Below, piece after piece: positions 25,775 through 34,784 of a DNA stretch of 64,000 bases (the first letter of the stretch is position 1; each line of letters begins with the position of its first letter). Position numbers and translations under genes: made by a program. The stretch lies in assembly GCF_001420995.1 (NCBI RefSeq), contig NZ_CP012184.1:5688501-5752500 (forward strand). Direction: 5' to 3'. The stretch comes from Pseudonocardia sp. EC080619-01 (GTDB lineage: Bacteria; Actinomycetota; Actinomycetes; Mycobacteriales; Pseudonocardiaceae). Below the pieces are notes generated by a model. That model worked only from the letters and a program-made list of their open reading frames with translations. It had not been told where the DNA came from and searched no databases.

Positions 25775-26257
25775 CGGGTACCTCGCGGGATCGGGGACAG
25801 GACACGGACCGATCACGGTACCCGCCGGGGGACCACGTCCGGACGGCGGCGGCCGGGAACCGGCGACGGTCGCCGGGCGGGAGACGAAGGTCGACCCACC
25901 GCCCGTCCGTTCGTCGTGATCGACTGGCCGTTCGTCGGTAATTCGGCGTACGGCCCGCTACGCAGCGGCGTACGGGCGGTCCCGGGGACCACCGAACGGC
26001 GCACCGTCCGTACTATGAGGCGCTGTGTCCACCGGGTCGGAGCGCCTGCGGACGGCTCGTCGCGCAGCGGCGCTACGCCGTCCGGATGACACCCGCTGCG
26101 GTACGGGTCACGTAACGCAAGCGGCGGGGGCGCAGATAAGCCCTATGCCCCCCGTTGTGGGGGAACGCCACGATCCGGTGCCGCTGACGCCGCCGGACAC
26201 CACCACATGCACGCCGAACCGCGCGCGCCCAGACCGATCGATTCGGGGGAGAGACCG
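25775..26257. other. 483-bp divergent region of the glycan locus
   Basis: No gene was recognised here. The segment at 25900-26030 is less GC-rich than its surroundings and has repeated CGTTCGTCG motifs (about 25909 and 25932) and a TACTATG-like -10 near 26010, so promoters for both glycosyltransferase units probably lie here. No strong terminator was seen. Confidence 0.35.
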
Positions 26258-27391
26258 GTGAACAAGCGCCCTGACCACGGAACCCACCGTCCGGACAGAC
26301 CACGGGTGTCGGTGATCGTGCCGACCCGTAACGAGGCCCGCAACCTGGAGATCGTCCTCCCGGCCATCGCCGCCGTGCGGCCCGCCGTGCACGAGGTCCT
26401 CGTCGTCGACGGGAACTCCAAGGACGGCACCGTCGAGACCGCCCGGCGCGTCCTGCCCGGTGTGCGGATCGTCCGCCAGACCCGCAAGGGCAAGGGCAAC
26501 GCCATGGCCTGCGGTTTCGCCGCGGCCAACGGTGACGTCCTGGTCATGTTCGACGCCGACGGCTCGGCCGACCCGCAGGAGATCCCGCGCTTCGTCCAGG
26601 CACTCGTCGAGGGCGCCGACTTCGCCAAGGGCAGCCGCTTCGCCAAGGGGGGCGGCAGCGACGACATCACCCTGCTGCGCAAGAGCGGCAACGCCGGCCT
26701 GAACCTGGTCGCGAACACGCTGTTCGGCACCCGCTACACCGATCTCTGCTACGGCTACAACGCGTTCTGGGCGGACATCCTGCCGCAGCTGGAGCTGCCG
26801 GCGGTGGACATGCCCCCGCACCCCGACGACGGCATGTACTGGGGCGACGGGTTCGAGATCGAGACCGTCCTGAACTGCCGGGTCGCCGCCGCCGGTCTGT
26901 CGATCACCGAGGTCCCCTCGAAGGAGCGGGAGCGGATGTTCGGCGAGACCAACCTGCGGACCTTCGCCGACGGCACCCGGGTCCTGCGCACCCTGGCCGC
27001 CGAGCGCCGCCGGGCCGGGCGCGAGCCCGGTGCCGCCGCCGCGCTGCCGGCCGCCGTCACCCCGCCCGCCGGGCACCCGGTGGCGCCGCAGCCGGGCCGG
27101 ACCAACGGTACGAACCCGGCACCGCCCGTCTCCGGAAGCACCCCGCCCGCCGCTGCGCCGGAGCGTCCGCGCCCGGCCCCGCGGCCCGCGGAGGCCGACG
27201 CGCCGACCCTGCCGCCCTACCGGCCGCAGCCCTCGTCGCAGCCGGTCGCTCGTGATCGCCGTGGTCAGAAGGCCGGTGCCGCCGGTCTGTCCGGCCGCGC
27301 CGCCACGGCACCGGGTGGTGCGGACCGGGACGGGACCGGGCGTCACGACCCGGCCGGCGTGCGGTACGCATGGGGTGAAGAGGCGTCCTGA
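26258..27391 (+). CDS. Glycosyltransferase family 2 with disordered C-terminal tail
   Basis: This 377-residue protein has a GT-A domain at about residues 15-245: VSVIVPTRNEARNLEIVLP, LVVDGNSKDGT, the DxD motif FDADGSADPQEI and the acceptor region GDGFEIETVLNCR. It resembles dolichyl/polyprenyl-phosphate sugar transferases. The last ~120 residues are Pro/Ala/Arg-rich and likely disordered, which is unusual for this family. The GTG at 26258 follows GGGGGAGAG. It heads a five-gene envelope-glycan operon. Confidence 0.88.
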   Translation: MNKRPDHGTHRPDRPRVSVIVPTRNEARNLEIVLPAIAAVRPAVHEVLVVDGNSKDGTVETARRVLPGVRIVRQTRKGKGNAMACGFAAANGDVLVMFDADGSADPQEIPRFVQALVEGADFAKGSRFAKGGGSDDITLLRKSGNAGLNLVANTLFGTRYTDLCYGYNAFWADILPQLELPAVDMPPHPDDGMYWGDGFEIETVLNCRVAAAGLSITEVPSKERERMFGETNLRTFADGTRVLRTLAAERRRAGREPGAAAALPAAVTPPAGHPVAPQPGRTNGTNPAPPVSGSTPPAAAPERPRPAPRPAEADAPTLPPYRPQPSSQPVARDRRGQKAGAAGLSGRAATAPGGADRDGTGRHDPAGVRYAWGEEAS

Positions 27392-27461
27392 CGACCGGCT
27401 ACCGGGCCGGACCAGGCCCGGTGACCGCAGACCCGTGACCACGCGGGTCACACGACACACC

Positions 27462-27493
27462 ACCGGCGCTCGTCCGATCGGACGGGCGCCGGT
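27462..27493 (+). promoter_or_regulatory. Near-perfect 32-nt palindrome upstream of the glycan operon body
   Basis: ACCGGCGC-T-CGTCCG/ATCG-core pairs with its mirror ending GCGCCGGT; only one T/G mismatch occurs in 16 arm positions. It lies 24 bp before the gene at 27518. It could be a terminator for the glycosyltransferase, a read-through attenuator, or an operator. Confidence 0.55.
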
Positions 27494-27517
27494 CATCGGA
27501 GGAAGGGGAGTGCCGCG

Positions 27518-27895
27518 GTGAGCGTGCCGTCCGCAGCAGAGCTGACCCGGGCGAGGACCGCGCGTCGCTACGTGGCGATCCTGCTCGTGGCGGCGGGGGT
27601 ACTCGCCTGCGTGCTCAACATCGCGAACGTCAGCGGGGGCGGGCTCGGCGAGTTCCGGCTCCTGCTGACGATCGGCTTCCTGCTGCTCGGTCCGGGGTGG
27701 GCCGCCGCAGGGTTCCTGCGCCGCGCGCCCGCCGCGCACGTGTGGCTGCTGACGCTGGGCGTCGGGACCGCCGTGACGCTGATCGGCGGGCAGCTGATGG
27801 TGAGCCTCGGGCTCTGGTACCCGAGCGTCGCCCTGTTCGTCGTCACCCTGCTCAGCATCCCGTTCCTGCTACGGCACGCGGTGGTCGCACAGTGA
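27518..27895 (+). CDS. Small membrane protein of the glycan operon (125 aa)
   Basis: This unrecognised protein has an N-terminal ~18-residue cytoplasmic segment and four hydrophobic segments (YVAILLVAAGVLACVLNIA, FRLLLTIGFLLLGPGWAAAGF, VWLLTLGVGTAVTLIGGQLMV, SVALFVVTLLSIPFLL). GGGGAG lies before the GTG. Its stop overlaps the flippase start (GTGA), so the two are translationally coupled. Confidence 0.72.
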   Translation: MSVPSAAELTRARTARRYVAILLVAAGVLACVLNIANVSGGGLGEFRLLLTIGFLLLGPGWAAAGFLRRAPAAHVWLLTLGVGTAVTLIGGQLMVSLGLWYPSVALFVVTLLSIPFLLRHAVVAQ

Positions 27896-29562
27896 GGCCG
27901 GTCGGGCCGGCGCACACCCGCCTCGGTGCGGGTGCCGCCGGTCCCGGCCCGGCCTCCGGTCCCGAGCGGAACCCGGCGGTGCCGGGCCGGCACGCCTCCG
28001 ACTCCGGGACCCGTGCGATGCCCTCCCGTCCGACGGGCGGCCCCGGCCCGCACGACCCGTACGCCGACCCGACGACGCGGGCGCTGCCGGCCGCGGGGGG
28101 TGCCCCGGGCCCCGAGACCGGCCCGGACGCGCCGACCCAGCGCCTCGAGCCCGCCCGCGAACGCGTGCGGTCGCGCGAGCTCTCCGAGCAGCGCACCGAG
28201 TACATCCCGCTCGTGGGCCTGCGCGGCCCGGGCGAGAACCCGCCGCCACCCTCCGACCACGGCCCCGACACCGACGGCGACGACGGCGGGCACGGGAAGA
28301 ACGGCGGGATCGGCGACGGGATCGCCCTCACCCTCTGCTCCGGTTTCGGCTCGATCGCCGGCCTGCTCGGCGTCCTGATCGCGGCGCGGATCATGCCGCA
28401 GGAGGAGGTCGGCCGGGCCTCGGAGTTCGTGTCGGCGTTCCAGCTGATCGGCGGGATGGCCCAGCTCAACCTGGGTCTCGGCCTGATGCGCTGGCTGCCC
28501 GGGGCGGGCCGGAGATCGGTCCGGCTGACCTTCGGCGCGTTGCTGCTGATCATGCCGTTGTCCGGCCTCATCGGCCTGGTGTACGGCGTGATCGTGCCGC
28601 GCATCGCCGAGACCGCCGGTGGCGGGAGTCTCGGGCTCGGCCTGCTGGTGCTGGTGCTGACCTGCGCGGGCTGGGGCGTGTTCGTCGTCCACGACTTCGT
28701 CATGGTCGCGATCGGGAAACCCTGGGTCGCGGTCTGGCGGAACGGGACGTTCGCCGTCGTCCGGATCGTGCTGCTGCTCGCGCTCGGTGCCTCGCTGCAC
28801 TCGCAGGCGATGGTCCTGTCCTGGGCGATCCCGGTCGTCCTCTGGGTGGCTGCCGGTACCGCGATGCTCTGGTACATGACGCGGCGGTTCGCCGCGGCCG
28901 GTGGTCCCGGCATCGTCCCGAGCCGTGCCGAGGCGATCGCGTTCCTCGCCCCGACGGCCCTGGCCCAGTGCGGGAACGCGCTGCTCTACAACCAGGTGCC
29001 GCTGTTCGCGAACATCCGCATGGGCAACGAGATCGGCGCGGTGTTCTTCATCTGCTGGCAGGCGGTGACGGTCATCGACCTCGCCGCCACGTTCTTCACG
29101 AACTCGCTGGCCGTGCAGACCGCGCGGGAGCCGCACCGGGCCGACGAGTTCGCCCGGCTCGCGCGGCGTCGCATGCTCCTGTTGTTCCTGCCCGCGCTCG
29201 GCGTGGGAGCCGTCCTCGGCTACCCCGTGCTGTCGCTGCTGGGCGAGGGCTACGCGGCCGGTGCGCCGGCCCTGGCCGTCCTGATGGCCGGCCTGCTGTT
29301 CCGGCTGCTCGTCGTGTTCGAGCTGGCCCGGCGCCAGGCCGACGGCGACGGCATGGGCTACGCGAAGATCCAGTTGCTCAACACCGGACTGGTCGTCGTC
29401 TTCGCCGGCCTGGTCCCGCTGCCCGACCCGGCGACCACGTCCGTCAGCATGGTCATGCTGCCGATGGTGCTGGGCTATGTCGGCGCACAGGTGCTGTGCG
29501 CCCTCGCTCTCAGATTCGTCCCGGCGTGGAACCGCCGGCCTTCCACGGAGGTGAAGTCGTGA
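27892..29562 (+). CDS. Lipopolysaccharide/exopolysaccharide flippase (MATE/Wzx-like)
   Basis: This 556-residue protein has a ~140-residue disordered cytoplasmic N-terminus rich in Pro, Gly and Asp. About twelve hydrophobic segments follow, in the order of the polysaccharide-transporter (MOP) fold, beginning IALTLCSGFGSIAGLLGVLIAA. The family moves lipid-linked sugar units across the membrane. The start GTG at 27892 overlaps the previous stop (GTGA). The long N-terminal extension is atypical. The substrate is unknown; two GT2 enzymes nearby suggest a surface glycan. Confidence 0.85.
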   Translation: MRPVGPAHTRLGAGAAGPGPASGPERNPAVPGRHASDSGTRAMPSRPTGGPGPHDPYADPTTRALPAAGGAPGPETGPDAPTQRLEPARERVRSRELSEQRTEYIPLVGLRGPGENPPPPSDHGPDTDGDDGGHGKNGGIGDGIALTLCSGFGSIAGLLGVLIAARIMPQEEVGRASEFVSAFQLIGGMAQLNLGLGLMRWLPGAGRRSVRLTFGALLLIMPLSGLIGLVYGVIVPRIAETAGGGSLGLGLLVLVLTCAGWGVFVVHDFVMVAIGKPWVAVWRNGTFAVVRIVLLLALGASLHSQAMVLSWAIPVVLWVAAGTAMLWYMTRRFAAAGGPGIVPSRAEAIAFLAPTALAQCGNALLYNQVPLFANIRMGNEIGAVFFICWQAVTVIDLAATFFTNSLAVQTAREPHRADEFARLARRRMLLLFLPALGVGAVLGYPVLSLLGEGYAAGAPALAVLMAGLLFRLLVVFELARRQADGDGMGYAKIQLLNTGLVVVFAGLVPLPDPATTSVSMVMLPMVLGYVGAQVLCALALRFVPAWNRRPSTEVKS

Positions 29563-31661
29563 CGTCGGAGACCCGCCGGACGGGCGGCCCCGACCCGTCC
29601 GCCCGGTCCCGCGGCGAGCAGGGCCGGGCCGGTCGGACCACGCAGGTCGAGGAGAGCCCGAGTGAACGGACGCAGTTCGTCGCGCCGCCCGGGCCGGACT
29701 CGCCCACGACGGCCGTGCGCGGACCCGTTCCGCGCCCGGGCGGCGACGGGCCGGTCCCGCCGCCACCTCCGGGCCCGGGTGGGCAGCCCCCGCCACCGCC
29801 CGGGCCCACCGGGCCGGTCGGCCCGTTGTGGACCTGGGCCGCGCCGGTGCTGGCCGTGCTGGCCGTCGTGCTGCTGCCGCTGGCCGCCGCGACGACCGAC
29901 CTGTCGGACATGGGCGGCTGGGGTCTCGCCCCGGTCCTGAGCCCGCTGGCCTGGGTCGCGCTGCTGCTGGCGATCGCCTGCTGCGTGGTCGAGCTGTGGT
30001 CGCCGCGGCCGCGGATCCCGATGCTCGGCGCTGCGACGGGTGTGCTCGTCCTGTGCTCGACGGGCATGCCGTCGGTCGTGGAGCCGCAGGCCCGGTTCAC
30101 CACCGCCTGGCTGATCTCCGGCTTCGTGGACGCGGTCTCGGCGAACAACGGCGTCCCGCCCACCGGTGTCGACGCCCGGTTCTACTGGCCGGGGTTCTTC
30201 GCCCAGTGGGCCTGGTTCCGTGACGCCGGCGGTGCCGACCAGCTGGACACGATCCTGCGCTGGTACCCGCCGGCCGTCACCGCGGTCTGGGCGATCGGCG
30301 TGTACGCGCTCGCCCGCTCGATGCTGGGCGGCACCCGCGCACCCTGGGTGGCCGCGTGGCTGTTCATCGGCCTGAACTGGATCGAGCAGGACTACTTCTC
30401 GCCGCAGGCCACCGCGATCGTGCTGCAGCTGACCGTCCTGACCTTCGCGCTCGGCCCGCTGGCGACCCGGCGGGTCGACAACGCCGGCATCGGCGGCTGG
30501 CCACGGTCGCACCGCGGTGCGCCACCGCTACCCCGGTGGCGGCGCTGGCTGGTCAGCGCGATGACCCCGCCGAACAGTCCGACGCTGCCGCCACGGCAGC
30601 TGCTGCTGATCTTCTTCTGCGCCGCGCTCTGCGTGATCGCGGTCGCGCCGACGCACCAGCTGACCCCGTTCGCGATCATCGGTCAGCTCGTCGTGCTGGC
30701 GCTGGTCGGCCGGTTCCGGGGCCGGGGCCTGGTGTTCATCGCGATCCTCGCGGTCACGGTGTTCATCCTGATCGCGGCCCGGGACTTCTGGATGACCCAG
30801 ATCAGCATGATCATCGGCAGCAGCGACGAGGGTGGTGCGCTCGCGGCCGGTGTCACGGACCGGCTGCAGGGCGACACCGGCCAGATCGCGGTGAAGTTCA
30901 TGCGGGCCGGCATGACCGGCCTCATCTACCTCATCGGGTTCGCCGGGGCCTGGGTCTACTGGAAGCGGCGTCGTGACCTGGTGCCGATCCTGCTGGCCGT
31001 CATCCCGATGGGCATGGCCGCGGTGCAGAGCTACGGCGGCGAACTCTTCCTGCGCATCCTGCTGTTCGGCCTGCCGATCCTGACGATCCTCGCGGTCGAC
31101 GCGCTGCGGGCGTTCGTCCGGGTCGACCGCGCCCGGGAGAAGCTGCTCGCGGTCGCGATGGTCGCGGTCTTCGGGCTGCTGATCCTCATCCGTGGTGGCA
31201 ACGAGGCCTACCTCGACGTCACCACCGAGGACGTCCAGATGACCCGGCAGGCGTACGACGCGGCCCCGCCCGGGGCGACCGTGCAGCCGCTGTCCACCAT
31301 CGGCCCGTACGCGCTGGAAGGCGTCGGCGAGCACAACAACATGGCGTCCGGTGGCGAGGGCTGCGCGATCCTCGCGGCGGACGAGTTCCGGTGCATCGAC
31401 CAGGTGCAGCCGCAGACGATCCTGTTCTACGGGTCGATCGAGAAGCAGGGGGTCGTGCTGAACGACCGGCAGCCGGGCTGGACGATCGCGATCCGCGACC
31501 AGCTGATCGCCTCCGGCCAGTACCGGGCGACCTACGAGAACGGGTTCAACGCCGTCCTCGTCCGCAACGAGGTCGCTCCGGCCCCGGGTGTCCCGGCACC
31601 GGCCCCGCCGGCCGGGGACGCCCCGGCACCGGCTGCAGGGGAGGAGGTGCCGGCCCCGTGA
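29559..31661 (+). CDS. Polytopic membrane protein, possible GT-C type transferase (700 aa)
   Basis: This 700-residue protein has a ~85-residue Pro/Gly-rich cytoplasmic N-terminus, about 11 hydrophobic segments, and a C-terminal extracytoplasmic domain (about residues 545-680) ending in a Pro/Ala tail. A loop after the second or third segment carries VDARFYWPGFFAQ, a place where GT-C enzymes keep an acidic catalytic residue, but I do not recognise the family. GGAGGTGA precedes the GTG, which overlaps the flippase stop. Polymerase or glycosyltransferase roles are both possible. Confidence 0.72.
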   Translation: MTSETRRTGGPDPSARSRGEQGRAGRTTQVEESPSERTQFVAPPGPDSPTTAVRGPVPRPGGDGPVPPPPPGPGGQPPPPPGPTGPVGPLWTWAAPVLAVLAVVLLPLAAATTDLSDMGGWGLAPVLSPLAWVALLLAIACCVVELWSPRPRIPMLGAATGVLVLCSTGMPSVVEPQARFTTAWLISGFVDAVSANNGVPPTGVDARFYWPGFFAQWAWFRDAGGADQLDTILRWYPPAVTAVWAIGVYALARSMLGGTRAPWVAAWLFIGLNWIEQDYFSPQATAIVLQLTVLTFALGPLATRRVDNAGIGGWPRSHRGAPPLPRWRRWLVSAMTPPNSPTLPPRQLLLIFFCAALCVIAVAPTHQLTPFAIIGQLVVLALVGRFRGRGLVFIAILAVTVFILIAARDFWMTQISMIIGSSDEGGALAAGVTDRLQGDTGQIAVKFMRAGMTGLIYLIGFAGAWVYWKRRRDLVPILLAVIPMGMAAVQSYGGELFLRILLFGLPILTILAVDALRAFVRVDRAREKLLAVAMVAVFGLLILIRGGNEAYLDVTTEDVQMTRQAYDAAPPGATVQPLSTIGPYALEGVGEHNNMASGGEGCAILAADEFRCIDQVQPQTILFYGSIEKQGVVLNDRQPGWTIAIRDQLIASGQYRATYENGFNAVLVRNEVAPAPGVPAPAPPAGDAPAPAAGEEVPAP

Positions 31662-31969
31662 CCGGATTCGCACTCACCTGGATCGTGTTCGCCCTGGTGC
31701 TGGCCCTGTTCGGGGCCCGTGCCTGGGTGGTGGAGACCAACCGCGGTCGGCTGAGCACCGGAGGTGCGGCCCAGCGGGGCATGACCGTCGCCGTCGTGGG
31801 GTCGGTCGTGCTGCTGGCGGTGATGCTCGTCCTCAACGGCGGGGTCGAGCTGGTCCAGCTCGTCATGACCGGGCAGACCGACATCACCGCCCCGGCCGAG
31901 CCCCTCCCGGGCCAGGACCCGGCCGTGCCGGTGCCCCCGGGCGGCGCGCCCGCTCCTCCGGCGAACTGA
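31658..31969 (+). CDS. Small membrane protein, last gene of glycan operon (103 aa)
   Basis: This unrecognised protein has two membrane segments (GFALTWIVFALVLALFGARAW and VAVVGSVVLLAVMLVLNG) and a Pro-rich C-terminus (PLPGQDPAVPVPPGGAPAPP). GAGGAGG lies before the GTG, which overlaps the previous stop (GTGA). A strong terminator follows 13 bp later. Confidence 0.68.
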   Translation: MTGFALTWIVFALVLALFGARAWVVETNRGRLSTGGAAQRGMTVAVVGSVVLLAVMLVLNGGVELVQLVMTGQTDITAPAEPLPGQDPAVPVPPGGAPAPPAN

Positions 31970-31982
31970 CCCGCCGCACACC

Positions 31983-32020
31983 ACGAGGCCCGGTACCCGA
32001 ACTGGGGTACCGGGCCTCGT
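31983..32020. terminator. Strong bidirectional terminator, 16-bp perfect stem
   Basis: ACGAGGCCCGGTACCC (31983-31998), the loop GAACTG, then GGGTACCGGGCCTCGT (32005-32020). It separates the glycan operon from the convergent aldehyde dehydrogenase gene. Confidence 0.9.
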
Positions 32021-32047
32021 CGTCCCGGGTCCGCGGACCCCGGGGGA

Positions 32048-33520
32048 TCAGCCGGAGAAGCCGATCGCCACGTACTTGGTCTCGAGGAACTCGTCGATCC
32101 CGACGTTGCCGCCCTCCCGGCCGAGCCCGGACTCCTTGACCCCGCCGAACGGTGCCGCCGGGTTCGACACCAGGCCGGTGTTCAGGCCGATCATCCCGCT
32201 CTCCAGGTTCTCCGCGATGCGCAGCGCCCGGTTGATCTCACGGGTGTAGACGTAGTTGACCAGGCCGAACTCGGTGGCGTTGGCTGCGTCGAGGGCCTGC
32301 TGCTCGGAGTCGACGACCGTGATCGGCGCGACCGGGCCGAAGATCTCCTCGTGGTTGAGCCGGGAGTCGGCGGGCACGTCGGTGAGCACGGTGGGCGGGT
32401 AGAAGTAGCCCGGCCCGTCCTGGGCCTTCCCACCGAGTGCGACGCTCGCGCCGTTCGCGACGGCGTCGGCGACCAGGTCGGTGACCTTGTCCCGGCCCTT
32501 GGCGTCGATCAGCGGCCCGACGTTGACGCCGTCCTCGGTGCCCCGGCCGACCTTGAGCGCGCCCATCCGCTCGGCCAGCTTGGTCGTGAACTCCTCGACG
32601 ACGCCGCGCTGGACGTAGAACCGGTTGGCCGCGGTGCACGCCTCGCCCATGTTCCGCATCTTGGCGACCATGGCGCCCTCGACGGCGGCGTCGACGGCGG
32701 CGTCGTCGAGCACGATGAACGACGCGTTGCCGCCGAGCTCCAGCGAGCTGCGCAGCACCTTGTCCGCGGCCTGCTCGAGCAGCTTCTTGCCGACCGGGGT
32801 GGAGCCGGTGAAGGAGATCTTGCGGGCGCGCCCGTCGCGGATGATCGGCTCGATCACGGCGCCGGCGTCGGTCGCGTTGATGACGTTGAGACCGCCGTCG
32901 GGCAGACCGGCGTCGGCGAGGACCTGGGCGAACGCCAGCATCGTCAGCGGCGTCTGCGGGGCAGGCTTGATGATCGACGCGCAGCCGGCCGCGATCGCCG
33001 GCGCGATCTTGCGGGTGCCCATGGCGAGCGGGAAGTTCCACGGCGTCACGAACACGCAGACACCGACGGGCTGGCGGATCGTGAGGAACCGGGTCTGCCC
33101 GTTCGGCGCGACCTGGTAGCCGCCGTCGATCCGGACGGCCTCCTCGGCGAACCAGCGCAGGAACTCGCTGGCGTAGACGACCTCGCCGCGCGCCTCGGCG
33201 ACCGGCTTGCCCATCTCCAGGGTCATGAGCAGCGCCAGATCGTCGGCGCGCTCGTGGAGCAGCTGATAGGCCCGGTAGAGGATCTCGCTGCGCTGCCGGG
33301 GCGGCAGTGCGGCGATCCCCGGCTGGGCGGTGTGCGCGGCGGACAGCGCGTCCATGCCGTCGGCCGGGGAGGCGTCGGCGACCTCGGTCAGCACCTCACC
33401 GGTGGCCGGATCCTCGACCTTCGCGGTGGCCCCGTTCGCGGCCGGTCGCCACTGCCCGCCGATGAACAGCCCGGTCGGGACGGCCTCCAGGACCCTGCGC
33501 TCGTCAGCATTGGTGGTCAT
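32048..33520 (-). CDS. gabD: NAD(P)-dependent aldehyde dehydrogenase (succinate-semialdehyde type)
   Basis: This 490-residue ALDH oxidises an aldehyde, probably succinate semialdehyde, to the acid. Catalytic Cys295 (GEACTAANR), Glu261 (LELGGNA) and Asn162 (PWNFP) are present, as is the FTGSTPVGKK cofactor loop. Overall it matches GabD best; glutarate semialdehyde or other substrates remain possible. TACGTT lies 6 nt before the ATG at 33520, so the transcript may be leaderless. It is divergent from an acyl-CoA dehydrogenase. Confidence 0.9.
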   Translation of the reverse strand: MTTNADERRVLEAVPTGLFIGGQWRPAANGATAKVEDPATGEVLTEVADASPADGMDALSAAHTAQPGIAALPPRQRSEILYRAYQLLHERADDLALLMTLEMGKPVAEARGEVVYASEFLRWFAEEAVRIDGGYQVAPNGQTRFLTIRQPVGVCVFVTPWNFPLAMGTRKIAPAIAAGCASIIKPAPQTPLTMLAFAQVLADAGLPDGGLNVINATDAGAVIEPIIRDGRARKISFTGSTPVGKKLLEQAADKVLRSSLELGGNASFIVLDDAAVDAAVEGAMVAKMRNMGEACTAANRFYVQRGVVEEFTTKLAERMGALKVGRGTEDGVNVGPLIDAKGRDKVTDLVADAVANGASVALGGKAQDGPGYFYPPTVLTDVPADSRLNHEEIFGPVAPITVVDSEQQALDAANATEFGLVNYVYTREINRALRIAENLESGMIGLNTGLVSNPAAPFGGVKESGLGREGGNVGIDEFLETKYVAIGFSG

Positions 33521-33593
33521 GGCCGCAACGTACCCCGGTGAGAAGCGGCATGGACACCGGCGAGCCGCGCCGTCGTGGGTGATGATGGCGGTC

Positions 33594-34784
33594 GTGGCAG
33601 GAGCAACGACGACGCTGACCAGACTGCCGGAGCTGGTGCCCGACCCGGTGGAGCTGCCGGGGCACCTGGCCGGCCTGCGGGCCGAGGTCCGGGAGTTCCT
33701 CGACGCCGAACGCGCGGCCGGGGCGTGGACCCCGCGGGCCGACGTGTGGCTCTCCGGCTGGGACGCCGGCTTCTCGCGACGGCTGGGGGAGCGCGGCTGG
33801 CTGGGCATGACGATCCCGGCGGAGTACGGCGGGCACGGCCGCTCCGCGCTGGAGCGCTACGTGGTGACCGAGGAGCTGCTCGCCGCCGGTGCCCCGGTGG
33901 CGGCGCACTGGATCGCCGACCGGCAGATCGGGCCCTCGCTGCTCCGGCACGGCACCGAGGAGCAGCGCCGGGCGTTCCTGCCCGGCATCGCCCGCGGCGA
34001 GGTCTACTTCGGCATCGGCATGTCCGAACCGGACTCCGGCTCCGACCTCGCGTCGGTACGGACCCGGGCGGAGAGGGTCGACGGCGGCTGGGAGCTGTCG
34101 GGCACCAAGGTCTGGACGTCCGGTGCGCACCACGCGCACGCGTTCTTCGCGCTCGTCCGCACCGAGCCCCGCGACGACGGCAACCGGCACGCGGGATTGT
34201 CGCAGTTCCTGGTGGAGCTGGACCGGCCCGGCGTCGAGATCCGGCCGATCCCGCTGCTCACCGGCGCGCACCACTTCAACGAGGTGCGGTTCGACCGGGT
34301 CTTCATCCCGGACGAGCGGGTCTTCGGCGAGCTGGGCAACGGCTGGGCGCAGGTCACGGGCGAGCTCGCCTTCGAGCGGTCCGGGCCGGAACGCTTCCTC
34401 TCGACCTACCCGCTGCTGGCCGCGCTGGTCGGCGAGCTGACGGCCCGCGGTGACGTGGACGCGGGCACCCGCCGGCGCATCGGTTCGCTGGTGTCCCGGG
34501 TCTGGACGCTCCGGTCGATGTCGCTGGCCGTCGCCGGAGCCCTGGAGTCGGGGGAGGCCCCCGAGCTCGCGGCGGCCCTGGTGAAGGACCTCGGCACGCG
34601 CTACGAGAACGAGATCGTCGACGCGGCCCGGCTGCTCGTCGACGTCCCGCCGGATCCCGGTGCCGAGGCCGGTTTCGCCCGGCTGCTGGCCGACGCGGTG
34701 CTCCACGCACCCGGCTTCACACTGCGGGGCGGTACGAACGAGGTCCTGCGCGGCATCGTCGCGCGGGGGATGGGACTGCGCTGA
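33594..34784 (+). CDS. Acyl-CoA dehydrogenase
   Basis: This 396-residue flavoprotein has the acyl-CoA dehydrogenase order: N-terminal helices (LGMTIPAEYGGHGRSALERY), the FAD/substrate beta domain (GMSEPDSGSDLAS, TKVWTSGAHHAHAFF) and a C-terminal helical bundle ending GGTNEVLRGIVARGMGLR. The GTG at 33594 is chosen because GATGAT lies exactly 7 nt before it; the ATGs at 33582 and 33585 would sit inside that -10 element. It is coupled to a second acyl-CoA dehydrogenase (TGATG), and such pairs often form heterotetramers acting on sterol or bulky acyl-CoAs. Confidence 0.9.
   Translation: MAGATTTLTRLPELVPDPVELPGHLAGLRAEVREFLDAERAAGAWTPRADVWLSGWDAGFSRRLGERGWLGMTIPAEYGGHGRSALERYVVTEELLAAGAPVAAHWIADRQIGPSLLRHGTEEQRRAFLPGIARGEVYFGIGMSEPDSGSDLASVRTRAERVDGGWELSGTKVWTSGAHHAHAFFALVRTEPRDDGNRHAGLSQFLVELDRPGVEIRPIPLLTGAHHFNEVRFDRVFIPDERVFGELGNGWAQVTGELAFERSGPERFLSTYPLLAALVGELTARGDVDAGTRRRIGSLVSRVWTLRSMSLAVAGALESGEAPELAAALVKDLGTRYENEIVDAARLLVDVPPDPGAEAGFARLLADAVLHAPGFTLRGGTNEVLRGIVARGMGLR

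Noticed and set aside
33582..33593. ATG at 33582 or 33585 as the acyl-CoA dehydrogenase start
   Set aside because: These codons lie within or directly beside the GATGAT -10-like element; GTG 33594 has the spacing seen at other leaderless genes.
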